A stretch of DNA of 64,000 nucleotides from positions 372,001-436,000 of the forward strand of contig NZ_CP043473.1 of the NCBI RefSeq assembly GCF_008275125.1, in the 5' to 3' direction. This document shows, one piece after another, positions 58,455-64,000 of this stretch. The notes under the pieces are model-generated. The model ran no database searches, was not told the origin of the DNA, and worked only from the letters and a program-made list of their open reading frames with translations. The first letter of the stretch is position 1; each line of letters starts with the position of its first letter. The translations under genes were made by a program, and so were the position numbers. The stretch comes from Chromobacterium paludis. Its GTDB lineage: Bacteria > Pseudomonadota > Gammaproteobacteria > Burkholderiales > Chromobacteriaceae.

Positions 58455-60281
58455 ATGCAAACTTGCGTCGAGCCGGTCCTGCAAGAAGGGCTGGCGGGCT
58501 GGTGCCACGAGCTGGAAGAAATCATCGGCCAGCGCAGGCTGCAGCCGGTGTTCCAGCCGATTGTCGATCTGGAGTCCGGGACCATTCTGGGGTACGAGGG
58601 CCTGATCCGCGGCCCATCCGACAGCATGCTGCACTCTCCCATGATGCTGTTCGAGGCGGCCGAGCGCTGCCAGATGCTGCTGGCGCTGGATCAGGCCTGC
58701 CTGCGCGCCTGCGCCGAACGCTTCGCCGAATTGGGCCTGCCTGGGCTGCTGTTCGTGAATACCAGCCCGGAAACCCTGCTGGTGCAGGGCTCGCGCCCCG
58801 CCTCCATTCTGTCCTTTTTTCATCAGATCGGGCTTGATACCCAGCGCATCATTCTGGAACTGACCGAGACGCGTCCCAACGGCGGCTACCTGGCCCTGCG
58901 CGAGGTGACCAACGGCTGCCGCCAGGGTGGCCTGCGCATCGCGCTGGATGATTTGGGCGAAGGATTTTCCAATCTACGTCTGTGGTCCGAGCTGCGGCCC
59001 GATTTCGTCAAGCTGGACAAGCACTTCGTGCAGAACATCCACCTGGATCCGCTGAAGGAGCAGTTCGTCCGTTCCATGGTGGACATTTCGCGCCAGTCCG
59101 GCGCGCTCTTGGTGGCGGAAGGCATAGAGTCCGCGGCGGAGCTGCGCACCCTGTGCCGGTTGGGCGTGCGTTACGGCCAGGGTTATCTGTTGGCGCGGCC
59201 GCAGGCCAGCCCGGTGCTGGAGCTGCCGCTGCAGCACGATACATTGCCTTGGGCCGGCGGCCGCCGCCAGGGCCTGCGCATCCAGCCGCTGGCGCGCGAC
59301 CTGCTGATGGAGGTGGCGCCGATGGAGTCGCGCGTGCCCAACGAAGCCGCCTACCGCCGCTTTGCCGACCATCCGGACTGTTTCGCCATTCCGGTGGTGG
59401 AGGATGGCGTGCCGGTGGGCCTGCTGCGTCGCCATCACTTGCTGGAAAGCTTCGCCAAGCCTTTCAACCGCGAGCTGTATGGCAAGAAGCCCTGCCACCT
59501 GATGATGGACAAGCAACCGCTGGTGGTGAACGCCGACATCAATGTGCAGGAACTGTCCAGCCTGGTGGTGGCGGCGGAACAGCGCTACCTGGTGGATGGC
59601 TTCATCATCACCGAAAACGGGCGTTATCTGGGCATGGGCACCGGCTTTGCGCTGATGCGCAAGATCACCGAGCTGCAATTGTCCGCCGCGCGTTACGCCA
59701 ACCCGCTGACCGGTCTGCCTGGCAATGTGCCGATCAACGAGACGATAGATCGCTTGCTGGGCATGCAGACGCCGTTTGTGGTGGCCTATGCCGACCTGGA
59801 CCATTTCAAGCCGTTTAACGATTTATACGGCTACGCCGCCGGCGACAACCTGATTGAACTGGTGGCGCAGCTGCTGCTGGAGCACGCCGACCCGGCGCGC
59901 GATTTCGTCGGCCATGTCGGCGGGGACGACTTTGTGGTGCTGATGCAGTCTGAAGACTGGGAGGACAGGCTGCGCCGCATGCTGGCGGCGTTTGGCGAGC
60001 AGGCCGCGCCGCATTTCTCCGAGTCGCATCGCGCCGCCGGCGGTTTCGAAGTGGTGACCCGCTGCGGCGAAACCAGCTTTCTGACTTTGACCACACTGTC
60101 GCTGGGCGTGGTCAAGGTCAGGCCTAGCCAGTATCTGAGCCACCACGAGATCGGCGCGGTAACCGCCGACGCCAAGAAACAGGCCAAGAAGATTCCGGGC
60201 AATAGCCTGTTTGTCGAACGCCGGCAGCCGGCCAAGGCGGAGCACGACGATCGCCCGCAGGCTGCCGCGCAGCCGGAGTGA
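58455..60281 (+). CDS. EAL-CBS-GGDEF signalling protein (c-di-GMP phosphodiesterase-like)
   Basis: About 608 aa, cytoplasmic. The EAL domain (about 20-260) has E48-G49-L50 in YEGLIRG instead of EAL. The metal and catalytic residues look intact: ILELTET, ALDDLGEGFSN, VKLDKHF, VAEGIES, QGYLLARP. A CBS pair covers about 285-410 and a degenerate GGDEF domain about 430-600, with GGDDF at 489-493. Activity as a phosphodiesterase regulated by CBS and GGDDF domains is likely. The start is uncertain: ATG 58455 is used because the upstream 28 codons to 58371 are AT-rich and not domain-like. Confidence 0.88.
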   Translation: MQTCVEPVLQEGLAGWCHELEEIIGQRRLQPVFQPIVDLESGTILGYEGLIRGPSDSMLHSPMMLFEAAERCQMLLALDQACLRACAERFAELGLPGLLFVNTSPETLLVQGSRPASILSFFHQIGLDTQRIILELTETRPNGGYLALREVTNGCRQGGLRIALDDLGEGFSNLRLWSELRPDFVKLDKHFVQNIHLDPLKEQFVRSMVDISRQSGALLVAEGIESAAELRTLCRLGVRYGQGYLLARPQASPVLELPLQHDTLPWAGGRRQGLRIQPLARDLLMEVAPMESRVPNEAAYRRFADHPDCFAIPVVEDGVPVGLLRRHHLLESFAKPFNRELYGKKPCHLMMDKQPLVVNADINVQELSSLVVAAEQRYLVDGFIITENGRYLGMGTGFALMRKITELQLSAARYANPLTGLPGNVPINETIDRLLGMQTPFVVAYADLDHFKPFNDLYGYAAGDNLIELVAQLLLEHADPARDFVGHVGGDDFVVLMQSEDWEDRLRRMLAAFGEQAAPHFSESHRAAGGFEVVTRCGETSFLTLTTLSLGVVKVRPSQYLSHHEIGAVTADAKKQAKKIPGNSLFVERRQPAKAEHDDRPQAAAQPE

Positions 60282-60320
60282 CGCCTTTTCCACTGACGCC
60301 ATGACCCGTATCCGACTGGT

Positions 60321-60347
60321 CTGCGGCTTGTAAGCGACAAGCCGCAG
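60321..60347 (+). terminator. Hairpin after the EAL-GGDEF gene
   Basis: CTGCGGCTTG-N7-CAAGCCGCAG, a 10-bp perfect stem without a T-run. Confidence 0.45.
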
Positions 60348-60454
60348 CCGGCGCCACCCGCGGTCTTGCTGTCGCTCTTGTCAAATTTATTAAACGTGGC
60401 ATAGGCTGTGCCAAAAGCTGCGCAAGCCGACGCAGCGAGACAAGAGGAGACACC

Positions 60455-60580
60455 ATGGCAGGCTTTGCTGTCCTATCCGCGTCATCGCGGCTGTCTGCAC
60501 CTTCCCGCTCGGGCTATTCTTCGTTTAATCTTTTCGTGCAGCGCGCTGCCTGGGGCCTCGTGCAGGCAGTCCGTCGCTAA
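60455..60580 (+). CDS. Small upstream ORF ahead of the polyamine ABC ATPase gene
   Basis: 41 aa beginning MAGFAVLSASSRLSAPSRSG and ending VQAVRR. The ATG has an excellent AAGAGGAGA Shine-Dalgarno at 5-6 nt. It lies in the 390-bp leader of the ABC ATPase gene, with 94 nt from its stop to that start. It has no recognised domain and no clear membrane helix. A regulatory leader peptide is a reasonable idea given the downstream polyamine genes, but this is inference. It may instead be an unrelated small protein. Possible upstream -35/-10 boxes are TTGTCA (60378-60383) and a weak TAGGCT (60402-60407). Confidence 0.5.
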   Translation: MAGFAVLSASSRLSAPSRSGYSSFNLFVQRAAWGLVQAVRR

Positions 60581-60674
60581 GCGGGTTTCATCCCGGGGGA
60601 GGCCGCTCAGGGCTTCCCTCTTCATCGCAGCATGCGCTCAACACAAGCGGCGCCGAGCCGGAGGGAGTCAGATC

Positions 60675-61847
60675 ATGTCGGAAGCCATCGTGGCCACTCA
60701 ACAAGTAGCAGCCATGCCCGCGCGCGGCGCGGCCAGCGTGACCGCCGCCGCGGACGCGGCCTATCTGCGGATATCAGGGGTGGTGAAGAAGTTCGGCGAC
60801 CACCTGGCGGTGGACCATATCGACCTGGACATTCGCCGGAACGAAATCTTCGCCCTGCTGGGCAGCTCCGGCTGCGGCAAGTCCACTCTGCTGCGCATGC
60901 TTGCCGGCATGGAAACGCCCACATCCGGCCGCATCATCCTGGACGGGCAGGACATGCAGGGCCTGCGGCCTTACGAGCGGCCGGTCAATATGATGTTCCA
61001 GAACTACGCGCTGTTTCCGCACATGACGGTGGAGCAGAACGTGGCTTTTGGCCTGAAGCAGGATGGCGTGCCCCGGGACGAGATCGCGGAGCGGGTGGCC
61101 AAGATGCTGGACCTGGTGCAGATGCGCAAGTACGCCGGCCGCAAGCCGCACCAGCTGTCCGGCGGCCAGCAGCAGCGCGTGGCCCTGGCGCGCAGCCTGG
61201 TGAAGCGTCCCAAGCTGCTGTTGCTGGACGAACCGCTGGGCGCGCTGGACAAGAAGCTCAGGCAGCAGACGCAGCTGGAGCTGGTCAACACCATCGAGGC
61301 GGTGGGCGTGACCTGCATCATGGTGACGCACGATCAGGAAGAGGCCATGACCATGTCCAGCCGCATCGGCATCATGAGCGAGGGCAAGCTGCTGCAGGTG
61401 GGCACGCCGACCGAGATCTACGAATACCCGAACTGCCGCTTCACCGCCGAATTCATCGGCGAGACCAATATGTTCGAGGGCGCGGTGGTGGTGGATGAGC
61501 CGGACCTGGTGGAAATCAACTCGCAGGAATTGGGCGGCATGATCCGCATCGACCACGGCATCACCGGGCCCAAAGGCATGCATGTCTGGGCCAGCGTGCG
61601 GCCGGAAGACGTGCGGCTGGACAAGCAGGCGCTGCCGCCGGGCCCCAACCGCGCCGCCGGCACGGTGCAGGACATCGCTTACCTGGGCAGTTACTCCGTC
61701 TATCACGTGAAACTGGCCAGCGGCAAGATCGTCAAATCCGTGGTGCCGTCGTCGCGCTGGTTCGACGCCAACGAGACCGCCCCCACCTGGGACGAGCCGG
61801 TTTATGTCAGCTGGCGTTCCGACACTCCCGTCGTCTTGACCATGTAA
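60675..61847 (+). CDS. potG: Polyamine ABC transporter ATP-binding protein (PotG/PotA-like)
   Basis: 390 aa. An N-terminal extension of about 30 residues is followed by the ATPase: Walker A GSSGCGKST, Q-loop FQNYALFPHMTV, signature LSGGQQQRVALARSL, and Walker B LLLLDEPLGALD. A C-terminal TOBE domain covers about 310-390. The best match is the putrescine or spermidine importer. ATG 60675 has GGAGGGAG upstream; longer frames run through the small ORF. No permease or binding-protein gene is adjacent in the window. puuB follows 45 bp downstream, which supports a putrescine role. Confidence 0.88.
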   Translation: MSEAIVATQQVAAMPARGAASVTAAADAAYLRISGVVKKFGDHLAVDHIDLDIRRNEIFALLGSSGCGKSTLLRMLAGMETPTSGRIILDGQDMQGLRPYERPVNMMFQNYALFPHMTVEQNVAFGLKQDGVPRDEIAERVAKMLDLVQMRKYAGRKPHQLSGGQQQRVALARSLVKRPKLLLLDEPLGALDKKLRQQTQLELVNTIEAVGVTCIMVTHDQEEAMTMSSRIGIMSEGKLLQVGTPTEIYEYPNCRFTAEFIGETNMFEGAVVVDEPDLVEINSQELGGMIRIDHGITGPKGMHVWASVRPEDVRLDKQALPPGPNRAAGTVQDIAYLGSYSVYHVKLASGKIVKSVVPSSRWFDANETAPTWDEPVYVSWRSDTPVVLTM

Positions 61848-61892
61848 GCGTTTCAGGCCCATCCCAGGGCCTTTTATCCATGAGGGGACCTT

Positions 61893-63182
61893 ATGCTGCG
61901 CTTTGCCCATCAGCCGCATCCGCCGTCGTATTACGCCGCCACCGCCCACGCCTGGGACCCGCGCCCTCCCTTGCGCGGCGAGGCGCGTTGCGACGTGTGC
62001 GTGGTGGGCGGCGGGCTGGCCGGCCTGTCGGCGGCGCTGAACCTGCGCGAGAAGGGCTTTTCGGTGATCCTGCTGGAAGGCTCGCAAGTGGGCTTCGGCG
62101 CTTCCGGCCGCAACGGCGGCCAGGTGATCGCCGGCTTCGCCAGCGATATAGACGGCCTGCGCGCCCAGCTGGGCGACGAGGCCGCCAAGGCCCTATGGGA
62201 CATGTCGGTGGAGGCGGTGGACATCATAGACGAGCGGGTGCGCAAGCATGACATCCGCTGCGACTGGCAGCGCGGCTACGTCAGCGTGGCGGTCAAGCCC
62301 CGCCACCTGCAAGACCTGGAGGACTGGCAGCGCGAGGCCGAGCAGCGCTACGGCTACGGCGGCCAGCAGCTGTGGGGCCGCGCCGAGTTGCGCGAAAAAG
62401 TGAATAGCGAGCGCTATGTCGGCGGCCTGTTCGACCCGCGCTCCGGCCATCTGCATCCCTTGAACTACACGCTGGGTTTGGCCCGGGCGGCGCTGGCGGC
62501 CGGCGTGGACATTTACGAGCAGTCTCCGGCCACGCGGCTGGAGCAGGGCGCGGCGCCCAAGGTCCATACCGAGCAGGGCGTGGTGTCTTGCAGCCAAGTG
62601 GTGCTGGCCTGCAATTCCTACATCGGCGCGCTGGTGCCGGCGCTGGAGCGGCGCATCATGCCGGCCGGCACCTATGTCATCGCCACCGAGCCCTTGGGCG
62701 AGGCGCGCGCCCGCGCGCTGATCGCCGACAATATGGCGGTGTGCGACACCAATTTCGTGCTGGATTACTACCGCTTGTCGGCCGACCACCGGCTGCTGTT
62801 CGGCGGCAAGGTCAGCTACTCCGGCCGCGAGCCGCGCGACCTGGCCGGCGCCATGCGCGCCGACATGCTGCGGGTGTTTCCGCAGCTGGCGGACGCGCGC
62901 ATCGACTACGCCTGGGGCGGCTTCTGCGACATCACCGTCAACCGCGCGCCGGACTTTGGCCGCTTGTCCGGCAATGTCTATTACCTGCAGGGCTTCTCCG
63001 GCCACGGCGTCAACATCACCGGCCTGGCCGGCAAGGTGGTGGCCGAGGCGATCGCCGGCACCTCGTCGCGGCTGGATCTGTTCGCCAAGATCAAGCACCG
63101 CGACTTCCCCGGCGGCAAGCTCTTGCGCACCCCGGCGCTGGTGTTGGGGATGGCTTACTACCGGATGCGGGATTATCTGTAA
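61893..63182 (+). CDS. puuB: Gamma-glutamylputrescine oxidase-like FAD oxidoreductase
   Basis: 429 aa DAO-family flavoenzyme. The FAD motif is CVVGGGLAGLSAALNLRE (about 36-53). Then come GFGASGRNGGQVIAGFASDI, and near the C-terminus WGGFCDITVNRAPDFGRL and GFSGHGVNITGLAGKVVAEA. This is the PuuB/OrdL pattern. PuuB oxidises gamma-glutamyl-putrescine in putrescine catabolism. TGAGGGGA precedes the ATG. Gene order with the polyamine ATPase supports the assignment, though a related amine substrate remains possible. Confidence 0.88.
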   Translation: MLRFAHQPHPPSYYAATAHAWDPRPPLRGEARCDVCVVGGGLAGLSAALNLREKGFSVILLEGSQVGFGASGRNGGQVIAGFASDIDGLRAQLGDEAAKALWDMSVEAVDIIDERVRKHDIRCDWQRGYVSVAVKPRHLQDLEDWQREAEQRYGYGGQQLWGRAELREKVNSERYVGGLFDPRSGHLHPLNYTLGLARAALAAGVDIYEQSPATRLEQGAAPKVHTEQGVVSCSQVVLACNSYIGALVPALERRIMPAGTYVIATEPLGEARARALIADNMAVCDTNFVLDYYRLSADHRLLFGGKVSYSGREPRDLAGAMRADMLRVFPQLADARIDYAWGGFCDITVNRAPDFGRLSGNVYYLQGFSGHGVNITGLAGKVVAEAIAGTSSRLDLFAKIKHRDFPGGKLLRTPALVLGMAYYRMRDYL

Positions 63183-63464
63183 TGATTGGACAGTTTAGAG
63201 GGGGGCGTGTCAAGTTGACTGAAATTTGTCCGATATAGTTATCTAAAAGCTGATGATGTAAATCAATGAATGCATGGACTGTTGCGCATAGATGTCAAGT
63301 TGTTTGATGGATGTTTGCATTTTGCATGGTGGATTTTAAATGGTGAAAATGTTCATACTTTAACTGCCCTCCTACTTTTTGCGCGATACGGCCATATTTT
63401 TCTACTTATGGGCTGAAGTGGAAATACTCCCGCCTAGTAAAATCCTGTTGTGAGGTAATGTGCA
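63183..63464. other. AT-rich gap before the right-edge gene
   Basis: About 280 bp with a sharp drop in GC after puuB. No gene is seen. It probably marks the boundary of an acquired segment and contains the promoter of the next gene. Confidence 0.5.
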
Positions 63465-64000
63465 ATGAAAGTTTTGTTGATCACTCCATATTTGGATGCT
63501 CCCCAAGAACGTCGCACCGATTTTCTTCCTTCAGGAGCATTGTTATGCTTGGCGGCTGTGCTTAGAGAGGCTGGGCATGAACCTAAGCTTCTTGATTTAA
63601 ATAATAGGCGCGTGCATGAGCAAGAGGAACCACATCAATACTGTTTAGATCAAATCGCTAGCGCAATTTCACAATTTGACCCTGGTTTGGTTGCTATATC
63701 ATTTCTATTTTCCGGCTTCATGACTACGGCCTGGAGTTATGCGGCTGAGGTTAAAAAAGTTGCTCCCCATTTGCCTGTGGTAACTGGAGGCATTCATGCG
63801 ACTACTTATCCAAGGGAAATTCTTAGAAACTGCCCTGAGTTTGACTATATTGCGCTTGGCGAGGGTGAGCCTCAGATGGTTGAATTGGCTAATCGCATTG
63901 CAATGAATGACCTTGTGGATTTGTCAAAAATAAAATCATTCGCATATCGAGATGCTAATGGTGTGATAAGAGTAAATGAAGAAAGAGAGTGGATAGATTA
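63465..64000 (+). CDS. Cobalamin-binding (B12-binding) domain protein, probably radical SAM; cut by window end
   Basis: 178 codons to the edge. It starts MKVLLITPYLDAPQERRTDF and has GALLCLAAVLREAGHEPKLLDLNN. Then come LVAISFLFSGFM, VVTGGIHATTYPREILRN and FDYIALGEGEPQMVEL. This is the B12-binding domain that precedes a radical SAM core in class B methyltransferases and similar enzymes. The CxxxCxxC motif would lie beyond the edge. GAGGT precedes the ATG. Codon use is AT-rich, unlike all neighbours, which points to horizontal transfer, for example a natural-product or cell-surface cluster. Confidence 0.75.
   Translation, partial: MKVLLITPYLDAPQERRTDFLPSGALLCLAAVLREAGHEPKLLDLNNRRVHEQEEPHQYCLDQIASAISQFDPGLVAISFLFSGFMTTAWSYAAEVKKVAPHLPVVTGGIHATTYPREILRNCPEFDYIALGEGEPQMVELANRIAMNDLVDLSKIKSFAYRDANGVIRVNEEREWID

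Overview
The window looks like chromosome of a high-GC betaproteobacterium of the Neisseriales, most like Chromobacterium. This is inferred from strong GC codon bias, the style of GlyA, IlvD and GuaB, five tandem tRNA-Gly genes, and a chaperone-usher cluster. It was not tested by a database search. There is no transposase, prophage, CRISPR array or rRNA operon. Most of the window is ordinary core genome in short operons, with accessory patches.

Layout. 0-3 kb: truncated nicotinamidase, then a copper module (copA, copZ) with a metal-responsive type of promoter. 3-9.4 kb: hydrolases (an Ntn hydrolase, a metallo-beta-lactamase-fold phosphodiesterase, an M14 carboxypeptidase and an S9 peptidase). 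9.4-14.5 kb: chrA, a secreted unknown, lgt, ilvD. 14.6-20 kb: an SMR pair (mdtJI-like), a 1.1-kb gene-poor stretch, an unrecognised 359-aa protein, a LysR/pirin pair and a cyanovirin-N homologue. 20-25 kb: glyA, nrdR, two tandem GNATs, ribD, and an unknown protein built from two related halves. 25-28.7 kb: M32 carboxypeptidase, HDOD protein, alpha/beta hydrolase.

28.7-35 kb is a chaperone-usher fimbrial cluster: a pilin-like mini-protein, major pilin, chaperone, usher and tip adhesin, with AT-rich non-coding DNA upstream. 35-40.3 kb: a GMC oxidoreductase and MHS-type transporter operon divergent from LysR and AraC/GyrI regulators. 40.4-44.9 kb: guaB, a DUF4124 protein, uvrC, pgsA. 45-46.3 kb: five identical tRNA-Gly genes, tRNA-Cys and tRNA-Leu. 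46.4-52.3 kb: proQ-like RNA chaperone, htpG with a sigma-32 type promoter, an isochorismatase-fold protein, scpA, nitrilase, OsmC and thioredoxin-like genes. 52.5-58.3 kb: uppP, a chemoreceptor, exonuclease I, enoyl-CoA hydratase, alpha/beta hydrolase. 58.4-63.2 kb: an EAL-CBS-GGDEF protein, then a 41-codon upstream ORF, a polyamine-type ABC ATPase and a puuB-like oxidase. The last 0.8 kb turns AT-rich and enters a B12-binding protein cut by the window edge, probably the start of an acquired island.

The least explained items are the duplicated-half protein (24447-25109), the CVNH lectin lacking one cysteine of each expected disulfide, the small ORF ahead of the polyamine ATPase, the pilin-like mini-protein, two inverted-repeat elements, and the AT-rich right edge.
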